Source: Aurantimonas marianensis (lineage in GTDB: Bacteria; Pseudomonadota; Alphaproteobacteria; Rhizobiales; Rhizobiaceae). Taken from it: 52,349 bases of DNA. The position numbers were made by a program, and so were the translations under genes. The stretch spans positions 1 through 52,349 of the forward strand of contig NZ_JALHBS010000026.1 of the NCBI RefSeq assembly GCF_024195285.1. Reading direction: 5' to 3'. Of the stretch, positions 28,844-39,430 are shown piece after piece. Numbering within the stretch: position 1 is the first letter of the stretch; each line of letters opens with the position of its first letter. Below the pieces are notes generated by a model. That model did no database searches. It saw nothing but the letters and a program-made list of their open reading frames with translations, and was not told where the DNA came from.

Positions 28844-29629
28844 TCACGGCTGTCTCGCCGACTCCGAACCCTGTCCGCCACCGGGCTTTGCTGGCGTTCC
28901 CAACCAGCACATGTCGCAGACGGCGTCCCCGTGGGACAGGGTGCGGGTCCGCCGGTAATGACCCGTCCGGCCATCGGCGGCGATCAGATCGGCGCCGGGC
29001 CAGTCATAGCGGCACCAGCTTTGCCGGAATGCCTCAAGATCGCCCCGGTCGCCCTGTTCTACGATGACCCGGCGGACCATTTCCTGGGGTGGGCAGCGGG
29101 TCCAATGGGTGAAGATCCGGTCGTCCTCGGTCCAGGATTCCACCTGGTAGCCATTCGGACCGGCGGCGCTGAACGGGAACCGCAGCAACAGGCGGATCGT
29201 CCGCTGCAGTCGTTCACCCGGGTTGCTGGTGGTGATTCTGGCGGGGAGCGACGCGAGTTTCAGCGAATCGGCATAGACGTCCCAGCCGATATCGGCGACC
29301 AGACCGGTGGCTGCCTCCCGCGACTGTCCCTCATCAAGCAACGCCCGATAGGCGGCCGTGGTCAGCACCGCCGCCTCGACCATCAGCCGGTTGCCGACGC
29401 TCGGTAACGCGTCGAGCCTGGCCGTGGGGCGCAGCCGTTCGGCCCACCGCTCGGTCTCCGCGAGCAACTGCCGCACCGCTTCGGCCGTCCAACGGTCCGT
29501 GCCGGGCCGATCGCGGGCGTCACGTCGTGTCGCGAGAACGCGACGGGCCGAGCGCGCCACGATGGCCCGCAACACTCTCCGCACGGTTCTCCAGATAATC
29601 GGACTGTGTCGCATGGCCGAGGGTGTCAT
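28844..29629 (-). CDS. L-2-amino-thiazoline-4-carboxylic acid hydrolase family protein
   Basis: The 261-residue protein matches the ATC hydrolase family, named for conversion of L-ATC to S-carbamoyl-cysteine in thiazoline-using pseudomonads. Most members are uncharacterised. The C-terminal signature SHGDAVCDMCWL and the preceding WCRYDWPGADLIA stretch are visible. The N-terminus is Arg-rich (MTPSAMRHSPIIWRTVRRVLR). An AGGAGG site fits ATG 29629 with 5-base spacing; an upstream GTG at 29635 would sit on that site. Neighbours give no pathway clue. Confidence 0.72.
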   Translation of the reverse strand: MTPSAMRHSPIIWRTVRRVLRAIVARSARRVLATRRDARDRPGTDRWTAEAVRQLLAETERWAERLRPTARLDALPSVGNRLMVEAAVLTTAAYRALLDEGQSREAATGLVADIGWDVYADSLKLASLPARITTSNPGERLQRTIRLLLRFPFSAAGPNGYQVESWTEDDRIFTHWTRCPPQEMVRRVIVEQGDRGDLEAFRQSWCRYDWPGADLIAADGRTGHYRRTRTLSHGDAVCDMCWLGTPAKPGGGQGSESARQP

Positions 29630-29660
29630 GGTCACCTCCTGCTCGCGCTTTTAGACGATC

Positions 29661-29666
29661 AGTATA
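29661..29666 (-). promoter_or_regulatory. Candidate -10 element for the ATC hydrolase-like gene
   Basis: On the minus strand TATACT stands out in the GC-rich context about 30 bases before the start codon at 29629. A matching -35 is weak because it would fall in the adjoining hairpin. Confidence 0.35.
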
Positions 29667-29675
29667 TCACCCCCC

Positions 29676-29702
29676 GTCCCGCGGCACGACTTGCCGCGGG
29701 AC
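29676..29702. terminator. Perfect 11-base hairpin after the copper operon
   Basis: GTCCCGCGGCA pairs with TGCCGCGGGAC around a 5-base loop. It lies downstream of the DUF305 gene on the minus strand and upstream of the ATC hydrolase-like gene. There is no T-run, so termination strength is uncertain. Confidence 0.5.
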
Positions 29703-29705
29703 AGG

Positions 29706-29769
29706 AGGCTCTGAGCTTGACGCCTGCCAGGTGCGGCGCGCTGCCGATCACCGAGACCGACGAGAGACG
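29706..29769 (-). pseudogene. Relic of a P-type ATPase C-terminus
   Basis: The minus strand reads [21 protein letters not shown] in one frame, against [19 protein letters not shown] at the end of the intact copA 630 bases away. The DNA shares GCTGCCGATCACCGAGACCGA-like bases with 30370-30400 (GTTGCCGATCACCGAGACCGA). Only about 20 codons remain. It looks like the tail of a second copper/heavy-metal ATPase gene. Confidence 0.55.
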
Positions 29770-29794
29770 ATTGTCGTGGCCACGAAACGCGGGC

Positions 29795-30277
29795 CTACTT
29801 GCCGTCGATCTCCGGCGTCGCCTTCGGCCCGCCCTCCAGATCGGCGATGAGTGCCTTCATCTCGGCGATCTCCAGTACCTGGGCCTTGATGATCTCGTCG
29901 GCCAGTTTGCGAACGCGGGGGTCGGTGATCTTCGCCCGCTCGCTGGTCAGAATGGCGATGGAGTGGTGGGGAATCATCGCTTCCATGTAATCGACATCGT
30001 CGACCGTCACCTGGCTCCGCACCAGATAGAGGACGGCCGCGAAGGCCAGGAAGGCACCGACGAAAATGCCGATATTCGCGCCCTTGTTGGGAAACATGCC
30101 GATCATGTAGGCCAGCATGACCACAAACATCGTCGACCCCATCAGCAAGGCGACATAGGCGCGCGTCTCGCTGAAGAACGCATGATCGATGATGTCGTAG
30201 CTTTCCAGGTAGGTAATGCCGAACATCAGAACGACTGACGTTGCGACCATGAGGAACAGTTTGAGGTAGGGGGACAT
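29795..30277 (-). CDS. DUF305 membrane protein, copper-operon partner
   Basis: The 160-residue protein has three N-terminal membrane helices (about residues 5-22, 40-60 and 68-86) followed by a DUF305 domain: DVDYMEAMIPHHSIAI, then the amphipathic LADEIIKAQVLEIAEMKALI. DUF305 proteins are ferritin-like helical proteins with conserved His/Met residues, often beside copper resistance genes, and metal binding is suspected. It lies 56 bases behind copA on the same strand and is probably co-transcribed from the MerR-type promoter. Confidence 0.85.
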   Translation of the reverse strand: MSPYLKLFLMVATSVVLMFGITYLESYDIIDHAFFSETRAYVALLMGSTMFVVMLAYMIGMFPNKGANIGIFVGAFLAFAAVLYLVRSQVTVDDVDYMEAMIPHHSIAILTSERAKITDPRVRKLADEIIKAQVLEIAEMKALIADLEGGPKATPEIDGK

Positions 30278-30333
30278 GCGTCAGATCTTCCTTTCGCGGT
30301 TGAGCCAATGGGTGAGGGCGTGAGCGAGCGTCG

Positions 30334-32871
<2,538 letters not shown>

Positions 32872-32927
32872 GGAGCGTCCTTCTTGAAAAGTGGCAGGCG
32901 AAATCGAGATGAATCCGTCGGTCCCGC

Positions 32928-32958
32928 AATCTTGTCCTTCCAGTAGCTGGAAGGTCAA
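32928..32958 (-). promoter_or_regulatory. MerR-family (CueR/HmrR-type) promoter of copA
   Basis: On the minus strand TTGACC (-35, 32953-32958) and AAGATT (-10, 32928-32933) are separated by 19 bases, the long spacer that MerR-family activators untwist. The spacer holds the dyad CCTTCCAGTAGCTGGAAGG as read on the plus strand (32936-32954), the classic CueR operator form. The transcript would start about 50 bases before the copA ATG. No merR-type gene is in the window. Confidence 0.85.
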
Positions 32959-33144
32959 GGGGTGTCATCGTTAGCCCTGCGGTGAGGTCCGGATGATCGG
33001 CCGCCGGCCGGCCGCGAGCGTTGCCATCGGTCAGTTTCTGGCAGGCGCGGACTTTTCCTCGGCGAATTGCGCTGTATGGTCCGCGAAAGCGGGGACTGAG
33101 GAGACATCCTCCGGCGTGTCTCGTCATTCGCAGGGGGATTCTTC

Positions 33145-34125
33145 ATGAAGACGATCAAGCTCGGCCGCACCGGCCTCGATGTCACGCCGCTCTGTCTCGG
33201 CTGCATGAGCTATGGCGTACCCGACGCCGGTACCCATCCCTGGTCGATGCCGGAAGAGGAGAGCCGACCGTTCATCCGCCGCGCGATCGAACTCGGCATC
33301 AATTTTTTCGACACCGCCAACGCCTATTCGGCTGGCACCAGCGAGGAGATCGTCGGTCGTGCGCTGAAGGATTTCGGCAACCGCGACGAGCTCGTCATCG
33401 CCACCAAGGTGTTCAACCGCATGCATGACGGCCCGAACGGTATGGGCCTGTCACGCAAGGCGATCTTCAGCGAGATCGACAAGAGCCTGAAACGGCTCGG
33501 CACCGACTATGTCGACCTCTACCAGATCCACCGCTGGGATTACCGCACGCCGATCGAGGAAACGCTGGAAGCGCTGCACGACGTCGTCAAGGCCGGCAAG
33601 GCCCGCTATGTCGGCGCGTCCTCCATGCACGCCTGGCAGTTTGCCAAGGCGCTGCATCTGTCGGAAAGGCACGGGTGGACGCGATTCGTGACCATGCAGA
33701 ACCATCTCAACCTGCTCTACCGGGAGGAGGAGCGCGAGATGCTGCCGCTGTGCCGCGACGAGGGCATCGGCGTCATCCCGTGGTCACCGATGGCGCGCGG
33801 GCGCCTGACCCGTCCGTGGGACGAAGCGACGAAGCGTTTCGACACCGACGAGGTCGCCAAGAAGCTTTACCGGGTGGACGAGGATGCCGAGAAGGCCATC
33901 GTCGACGCCGTCGGTGAGGTCGCCAAGGCACGGGGAGTCGCTCGGGCCCAGGTGGCGCTGGCCTGGACGCGCCAGAAGCCGGGCGTGACCGCGCCGATCA
34001 TCGGCGCGACCAAGATGCGGCATCTCGACGACGCGGTCGCCTCTCTCGACATCGAGCTGACCGCGGACGAGATCGCGGCGCTGGAAGCGCCCTATCTGCC
34101 GCGGGCCGTCGCCGGTTTCAGCTAG
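33145..34125 (+). CDS. Aldo/keto reductase
   Basis: This 326-residue NADPH-dependent oxidoreductase has a TIM barrel fold. The family motif GINFFDTANAYSAGTSEEIVG carries catalytic Asp and Tyr (near residues 57 and 62), the catalytic Lys is in LVIATKVF, and YVDLYQIHRWD contains the His. It resembles the yeast aryl-alcohol dehydrogenase-like/YajO branch. The substrate cannot be told. It is divergent from copA with 186 bases between that contain the MerR-type promoter reading the other way. An AGGGGG site precedes the ATG. Confidence 0.9.
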   Translation: MKTIKLGRTGLDVTPLCLGCMSYGVPDAGTHPWSMPEEESRPFIRRAIELGINFFDTANAYSAGTSEEIVGRALKDFGNRDELVIATKVFNRMHDGPNGMGLSRKAIFSEIDKSLKRLGTDYVDLYQIHRWDYRTPIEETLEALHDVVKAGKARYVGASSMHAWQFAKALHLSERHGWTRFVTMQNHLNLLYREEEREMLPLCRDEGIGVIPWSPMARGRLTRPWDEATKRFDTDEVAKKLYRVDEDAEKAIVDAVGEVAKARGVARAQVALAWTRQKPGVTAPIIGATKMRHLDDAVASLDIELTADEIAALEAPYLPRAVAGFS

Positions 34126-34394
34126 GGGAATACACCTTGAGACACGTCAGGCTCTTCCCAGGGGAACCGCTGGCATTTGCCTGAAATACAAGATATCGCG
34201 GCCAAGTCGGAATCACGGCGGTTGCCCGGCGCTGGAAGCCGCTGCCGCGCGCGGGGCCCTGATCAGCGGATCGATCCGGCGATCCCCGCGATTTCAAGCT
34301 CTTGCCTATGGCGATCGTGGCGTTTTCGGCTATGGGTAGGGCGGATTGCTGTGGCTGGGCCGTCCCCTCTCGGCCAACTAAAGGCGGATTGCTC

Positions 34395-35612
34395 ATGCAG
34401 GCCTTACTCGACTACGCATCCTACATGCCGCACGGATACTGCCTGTATTGGCAGCCATGGCTGGTGATACTCTATGCGGGCTCGGATCTGCTGATTTTTC
34501 TCGCGTATTCGGCGATTCCGATTGCGCTGCTGATGTTTTTGCGTCGGCGCCCGGACCTGCGATACCGCAAGCTCGTGGCGCTCTTCGCGGCCTTCATCAT
34601 GCTTTGCGGCATCACCCATCTCATCTCGATCCTGACGCTCTGGGTGCCGATTTATCCGCTCCATGGCCTGGTGAAGCTGTTCACTGGCGTCGTTTCGGCG
34701 ATCACCGCCGTGGTGCTTTTTTCTCTGATCCCCCGGCTCGTCGCGATCCCCAGCCCATCGCAGCTGGAAGAGGCCAACGCGCAACTGCGCGCGGAAGTCG
34801 CCGCGCATGAACGAACGCTGGCCCAATTGCAGGAGGCGCAGCGAGATCTTGAGGCGAAGGTTGCGGAACGCACGGCGGAACTAACCGAGACGAACCGCAG
34901 ACTGACGGTCGTCACCCGGGAGGCCGTGCACCGGGGGCGCAATCTTCTCACCGTCGTCGATTCGCTCGCGCGTCAGACCGCACGCAGCGCACCGGATCTC
35001 AAGGCCTTCGTGGAGCGGTTCTCCGGGCGCATCCACGCGCTTTCGAACGCGACCGCGGCTGTCATGGACGATCCCTCGAGCGCCCATGCGACACTGGGCA
35101 GCGTCGTCCGCCGTCAACTCGAGCCGATCACGGAGACTTACGGCGAGCGGGTGGTCATCGGCGGACCCGAGGTGGAGATCACCAACGAGGCCGCTCAGCA
35201 ACTCGCGCTTGCCACCCACGAACTGGCGACGAACGCGGTGAAATACGGCGCGCTTGCCACGCTCGACGGAACTTTGCGGCTGGCTTGGGAGATTACCGGC
35301 GACCCGGCGGCCGATGCGACGTTGCGTTTCGTCTGGCAAGAATCCGATTCCAGTGTCCGCGCCGCCAAGGAGGCTCCCCCGTCCGGCGGATTTGGAACAA
35401 CCCTGCTGACCCGCGCGGTCCCGGCGATGTTGCACGGCACGGCGCAACGAAACCATACGGCGGGCGGACTTTCTTACGAATTGACGGTCCCGCTCGCGCG
35501 GATCGTTGCCGAAATTCCGAGCCCCAAAGGCAAGGATCGTCCGGGTCTCGATCCCGCCGACGATATCTGGGAAAATCTATCCTCGCCGCTCGCCGGCCCT
35601 TTACCTGCCTAG
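34395..35612 (+). CDS. HWE-type histidine kinase with ethylene-receptor-like transmembrane sensor
   Basis: The 405-residue membrane kinase starts with three helices (about 22-50, 57-80, 88-114) that align with the ethylene-binding domain of plant ETR1. Asp31, Tyr38, Ile41, Pro42, Cys71 and His75 all sit at a constant +6 offset from ETR1 Asp25, Tyr32, Ile35, Pro36, Cys65 and His69. The last two, in LCGITHL, are the Cu(I) ligands that make ethylene binding possible. A coiled coil (about 122-172) leads to a HWE/HisKA_2 transmitter with phospho-acceptor His179 in VHRGRNLL, the N-box HELATNAVKYGAL and a GGFGTTLL glycine box. There is no PAS or GAF domain. No response regulator is adjacent. Start ATG 34395 begins the conserved MPHGYCLYW-containing N-terminus. 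Confidence 0.88.
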   Translation: MQALLDYASYMPHGYCLYWQPWLVILYAGSDLLIFLAYSAIPIALLMFLRRRPDLRYRKLVALFAAFIMLCGITHLISILTLWVPIYPLHGLVKLFTGVVSAITAVVLFSLIPRLVAIPSPSQLEEANAQLRAEVAAHERTLAQLQEAQRDLEAKVAERTAELTETNRRLTVVTREAVHRGRNLLTVVDSLARQTARSAPDLKAFVERFSGRIHALSNATAAVMDDPSSAHATLGSVVRRQLEPITETYGERVVIGGPEVEITNEAAQQLALATHELATNAVKYGALATLDGTLRLAWEITGDPAADATLRFVWQESDSSVRAAKEAPPSGGFGTTLLTRAVPAMLHGTAQRNHTAGGLSYELTVPLARIVAEIPSPKGKDRPGLDPADDIWENLSSPLAGPLPA

Positions 35613-36048
35613 TGGATCGCATTTGACATCCCCACATGGGGCGGAGCCGAGATCAAATGTAAAATTCAAAAAATCATTCGTATTCATAAGGTTGCTACAG
35701 TTTCTTCGTTTTCGATATTTGCTTGCCATGGTGCTTCAAGCGGAATGCAGATGGCGAGATCATAGCACTGGCGTCGGGCACCAGATGGCGGGCGAGCCAT
35801 CCAGGTTTCCCGGCGGATCGCGCGACGGCAAACCAGAAACGATGTCGCGCGCCTTTCCAAACGGCCACCGGCGTCACATCTACGGTGTCCGGCTCCTGAA
35901 CGGGTGAGTTCCGGGGCCGGGCCGGGCCTGTCCCGAATGCGACGGGCGGACGGCTTCGGCCATCATGTCTTGTCGAGACCGAGCCGGTCGAACGCCAAGC
36001 AGGCGTCCTTATCGTTGACGGCCTAGGCCGGTTGCCCGAGGTGATGGC
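35613..36048. other. Non-coding stretch between the sensor kinase and terC
   Basis: No ORF here has protein-like composition. Just after the kinase a hairpin is possible: CATTTGA at 35621-35627 with TCAAATG at 35654-35660, and an inner CCCC/GGGG pair at 35631-35642. An AT-rich patch at 35660-35720 follows. The part before terC (35900-36048) is GC-rich, and I see no recognisable manganese riboswitch. Confidence 0.5.
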
Positions 36049-37071
36049 ATGGATGTGCCAGTGTGGGTGTGGTTGGCGACGATCGGAGGGATCGCCGCGC
36101 TGTTCGTGTTCGATTTTATTTTCCACGTCCGCAAGCTCCACCACCCCTCGCTCGGGGAAGCCGGTGTTTGGTCGACGTTCTATGTCGTCGTCGCGCTCGC
36201 CTTCGGCGCGGGGCTGTGGTGGGTCTGGGGGCACGACCACGGGGTGGAATATCTCGCCGGATACATCACCGAAAAGAGTCTGTCGGTCGACAATCTGTTC
36301 GTCTTCGTCATCATCATGGCGAAGTTTCAGGTGCCGGCGAACTTCCAGCAGAAGGCGCTTTTGATCGGCATCGTCATCGCGCTGGTCATGCGCGGCATCT
36401 TCATCGCCATCGGCGCCGCCGCGATCGATCAGTTTTCCTGGGTGTTCTATCTGTTCGGCATCTTTCTTCTGTGGACGGCCTATACATTGGCCAAGGAGAG
36501 CCTGACCGGCGGCCATGTCCAGGGTGAGGAATACGAACCGAATGCCGTGGTCAAATTCGTCGAGCGGCGGCTCGCCGTCACCGACCACTATCGCGGCGCG
36601 GCTCTCTTCGTGCGCGAGAAGGGGCATTTGCTGGTAACGCCGATGTTCGTGGTGATCGTCGCGCTCGGCGTCACCGATCTTCTGTTCGCGCTGGATTCGA
36701 TCCCGGCGATCTACGGCCTGACCGAGGAGCCCTACATCGTCTTCACGGCGAACGCCTTCGCGCTGCTCGGGCTTCTCCAGCTCTATTTCCTGATCGGCGG
36801 CCTGCTCGATCGTCTCGTCTATCTGGGCGCCGGGCTGGCGTTGATCCTTGCCTTCATCGGGGTCAAGCTGATCTTCCACGCCATGGAGAAGAACACGCTG
36901 CCCTTCATCAATGGCGGGGCGGGCATCGACGCGGTGCCGCACATCTCGACCTGGCTGTCGCTGGGGATCATCGTGTCCATTCTCGCCATCACGACGGTCG
37001 CAAGTCTCATCGCAAGCCGGAATGGAGCGAGCCACGGCAAGAATCCGGCGCGGGCCGAAAAGCAGGTCTGA
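36049..37071 (+). CDS. TerC family integral membrane protein
   Basis: The 340-residue protein has about nine hydrophobic helices and the TerC signatures EKSLSVDNLFVFVIIMAKFQVP (near residue 75) and VTDLLFALDSIPAIYGLT (near 207), with acidic residues inside helices. TerC/Alx proteins are linked to Mn(II) export and metal or tellurite resistance; metallation of exported proteins has been proposed for some. The gene stands alone between the sensor kinase and the atp operon. Confidence 0.92.
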   Translation: MDVPVWVWLATIGGIAALFVFDFIFHVRKLHHPSLGEAGVWSTFYVVVALAFGAGLWWVWGHDHGVEYLAGYITEKSLSVDNLFVFVIIMAKFQVPANFQQKALLIGIVIALVMRGIFIAIGAAAIDQFSWVFYLFGIFLLWTAYTLAKESLTGGHVQGEEYEPNAVVKFVERRLAVTDHYRGAALFVREKGHLLVTPMFVVIVALGVTDLLFALDSIPAIYGLTEEPYIVFTANAFALLGLLQLYFLIGGLLDRLVYLGAGLALILAFIGVKLIFHAMEKNTLPFINGGAGIDAVPHISTWLSLGIIVSILAITTVASLIASRNGASHGKNPARAEKQV

Positions 37072-37138
37072 CGACCGCAATCGTTGCCGCTTGCGGCGTG
37101 CCGCCGCAAAAGCATCGATGGAAAACGGGGAATTGCCA

Positions 37139-37510
37139 ATGACATCGGGAAGCGACCCGACAGGCGTCGAGCCGGAGACGCGGCCCTCCGGCGAGGATGC
37201 CGAATGGTCGGCGCGACGCGACACGCTGGCTAAGCGGCTGGCCGAACAGCGCCGGCGCCTGCCTGAAAATCGCGAGCCGGCGAACCGCTCCCAGGGCATG
37301 CGAGGGGCCGCCCAGGGCCTCAAGGTCGCCAGCGAGTTCGTCGCCGGCATCATCGTCGGCGCGGCGATCGGGTATTTCATCGACCAGTTCGCCGGCACCA
37401 GCCCCTTCGGTCTCATCGTCTTTCTGCTGCTCGGATTCGCCGCGGGCGTCTTGAACGTCATCCGGGGGATTTCCGGCAACAGCTCGCGCGGCGACCCTGG
37501 TCCGCCGTGA
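37139..37510 (+). CDS. atpI: AtpI-type ATP synthase assembly protein
   Basis: The 123-residue protein has an Arg/Glu-rich soluble N-terminus followed by two membrane helices (VASEFVAGIIVGAAIGYFID and FGLIVFLLLGFAAGVLNVI). This is the alphaproteobacterial AtpI pattern, which helps c-ring assembly. A GGGGAA site lies 8 bases before ATG 37139; an in-frame ATG at 37118 is a less likely start. It heads the Fo operon, 162 bases before atpB. Confidence 0.88.
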   Translation: MTSGSDPTGVEPETRPSGEDAEWSARRDTLAKRLAEQRRRLPENREPANRSQGMRGAAQGLKVASEFVAGIIVGAAIGYFIDQFAGTSPFGLIVFLLLGFAAGVLNVIRGISGNSSRGDPGPP

Positions 37511-37672
37511 CAGAACGCCTCGCGGAACAGCCGGCACCGGGCAAACTCGCTTCCGGAACATCGAACGAATTATCATCTGATGCTCTAGGGTGTTGCGAAG
37601 CGCCGTTGGGGACGCTATGGGCATGGCGGCCCTCGCCGGGCCACGCCGTGAATCGATGAAGGGCCCGAGAGT

Positions 37673-38431
37673 TTGGCAACCAACCCAACCGATCCGATCC
37701 ACCAGTTTCAGATTTCCAAGATTGTGCCGATCGAGATCGGCAATCTGGATTTCTCGTTCACCAATTCTGCCCTGTTCATGGTGCTGACCGTCGCGATCAC
37801 GACGGCCTTCCTGTATTATTCGACGCGGGGTCGCGGCCTCGTGCCGAGCCGTGTGCAGTCGGTCACGGAGCTGTCCTACGAGTTCGTCGCCAACATGCTG
37901 CGCGATGCGGCGGGCACCGGGGGAATGAAATTCTTCCCTTTCGTGTTCTCGCTGTTCATGTTCATCCTGGTGGCGAACCTTCTGGGAATGGTGCCGTATT
38001 TCTTCACGGTGACCAGCCATCTGATCGTGACCTTCGCCCTTGCGATGCTGGTGATGGGCGTGGTCGTCGTCTACGGCTTCATGAAGCACGGGCTTGGCTT
38101 CTTCAAACTCTTCGTGCCGGAGGGCGTGCCCGGGGTCTTGTTGCCGCTGGTGGTCATGATCGAGGTGATCTCGTTCCTGTCCCGGCCGGTCTCGCTCTCG
38201 GTTCGTCTCTTCGCCAACATGCTGGCAGGCCACATCACGCTGAAGGTCTTCGCCGGATTCGTCGTGTCGCTGAGCGCCTTCGGCGCGCTCGGGATCGCCG
38301 GATCGATTCTGCCGCTGGCCATGGCGGTCGCGCTGACGGCGCTCGAATTCCTGGTCGCCGCGCTGCAGGCTTACGTCTTCGCCGTCCTGACCTGCATGTA
38401 TCTGAACGACGCGATCCATCCGGGCCACTGA
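37673..38431 (+). CDS. atpB: ATP synthase Fo subunit a
   Basis: Subunit a forms the proton half-channels next to the c-ring. The 252-residue protein starts with the alphaproteobacterial [17 protein letters not shown] segment. It has the essential Arg in [20 protein letters not shown] (near residue 180) and the C-terminal [24 protein letters not shown] helix. The frame opens with a TTG at 37673; no ATG or GTG gives a better start. Weak initiation may adjust the a:c ratio. It is 82 bases upstream of atpE. Confidence 0.95.
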   Translation: MATNPTDPIHQFQISKIVPIEIGNLDFSFTNSALFMVLTVAITTAFLYYSTRGRGLVPSRVQSVTELSYEFVANMLRDAAGTGGMKFFPFVFSLFMFILVANLLGMVPYFFTVTSHLIVTFALAMLVMGVVVVYGFMKHGLGFFKLFVPEGVPGVLLPLVVMIEVISFLSRPVSLSVRLFANMLAGHITLKVFAGFVVSLSAFGALGIAGSILPLAMAVALTALEFLVAALQAYVFAVLTCMYLNDAIHPGH

Positions 38432-38513
38432 GAACAGGCCTTCAGGCAAACCCATGGCGGCCGAAAGGTCGCCGACATCCACCGCAATCGGACAATTTCA
38501 AAGGAGTTTCGAC

Positions 38514-38741
38514 ATGGAAGCGGACGCAGCAAAGTTCATCGGCGCCGGTCTCGCAACGCTCGGCATGGGCGGCGCGGCCATCGGCCTCGGCACCATCTTC
38601 GGTCAGTATCTGGCGGGCGCGCTGCGTAATCCGTCGGCCGCCGACGGCCAGTTCGGCCGCCTGATCTTCGGCTTCGCGGTGACGGAAGCGCTCGGCATCT
38701 TCGCGCTGCTGGTCGCGCTGCTGCTGCTGTTCGCCGTCTGA
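38514..38741 (+). CDS. atpE: ATP synthase Fo subunit c
   Basis: The 75-residue hairpin of two membrane helices forms the proton-driven rotor ring. The first helix has the glycine-rich [21 protein letters not shown], the loop has the conserved RNP (ALRNPSA), and the second helix has the proton-binding Glu in [12 protein letters not shown] near residue 58. A strong AAAGGAG site lies 8 bases before ATG 38514, as expected for the most needed subunit. Confidence 0.97.
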   Translation: MEADAAKFIGAGLATLGMGGAAIGLGTIFGQYLAGALRNPSAADGQFGRLIFGFAVTEALGIFALLVALLLLFAV

Positions 38742-38814
38742 TCGGCATTCGCCATTCTGAGACGAGACGACCGGCGGCAAATCCTGCCGCCGGTCCGCTT
38801 TGCCGGAGCCACCG

Positions 38815-39420
38815 ATGTTCGTAAGTCAAGCCTTGGCGCAGACCGAAAATCCAGACGCCATCGATCTGCCTCCCGCCAGCGAAACGGCGGCCGCGCATGG
38901 CGAGACGATCGCCATCGAAGGCGAACAGGAAGGCGTTTTCCCGCCGTTCAACAGCGAATTCTTCGCCTCGCAGCTACTCTGGCTGGCGATCACCTTCGGC
39001 GTCTTCTATCTGGTTCTGCAGAAGGTGATTCTGCCGCGGATCGCGGGCGTCCTGGAAAATCGGCGCGATCGCATCGCGCTTGATCTCGAGGCCGCCGAGC
39101 GGATGAAGTCCGATGCGGACGAAGCCCAGGCAGCCTACGAGCAGGAACTGGCGGAGGCCCGCGATCGCTCCCACAAGATCGCCCATGAGGCTCGCGATTC
39201 AGCGCGCGAGGACGCCGAGCAGGAGCGCAAGCGGCTTGACCGGCAGCTCGACGAGAAACTGGAAGCGGCCCAGACCCGCATCGCCGAGATCAAGGCCGAG
39301 GCGATGAAGGATGTCGGCGTCATCGCAGAGGACACGGCCGAAACCATCCTGCGCGAGGTCGCGCAGCTCGACGTCTCGCGCGAGGAAGTCGCCGGCGCCG
39401 TGTCGGCCGTCCGTAGCTGA
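38815..39420 (+). CDS. ATP synthase Fo subunit b'
   Basis: This is the second b-type stator subunit typical of alphaproteobacteria, 201 residues. After a hydrophilic N-terminus of about 45 residues comes the PFNSEFFASQLLWLAITFGVFYLVL membrane anchor with the family VILPRIAGVLENRRDRI motif, then a long charged coiled coil to the end. ATG 38815 has a GGAG site; an in-frame TTG at 38800 is unlikely. It is followed by the b gene after 10 bases. Confidence 0.93.
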   Translation: MFVSQALAQTENPDAIDLPPASETAAAHGETIAIEGEQEGVFPPFNSEFFASQLLWLAITFGVFYLVLQKVILPRIAGVLENRRDRIALDLEAAERMKSDADEAQAAYEQELAEARDRSHKIAHEARDSAREDAEQERKRLDRQLDEKLEAAQTRIAEIKAEAMKDVGVIAEDTAETILREVAQLDVSREEVAGAVSAVRS

Positions 39421-39430
39421 GGAGACGACG

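Noticed and set aside
34126-34394. EcfG (general stress) promoter before the HWE kinase
   Set aside because: A GGAAC occurs near 34160 but no matching GTT element lies at the right distance.
35506-35907. 133-codon plus-strand frame after the sensor kinase
   Set aside because: Begins inside the kinase gene in another frame and shows no protein-like pattern.
35900-36048. yybP-ykoY manganese riboswitch before terC
   Set aside because: The conserved core of that riboswitch is not visible.
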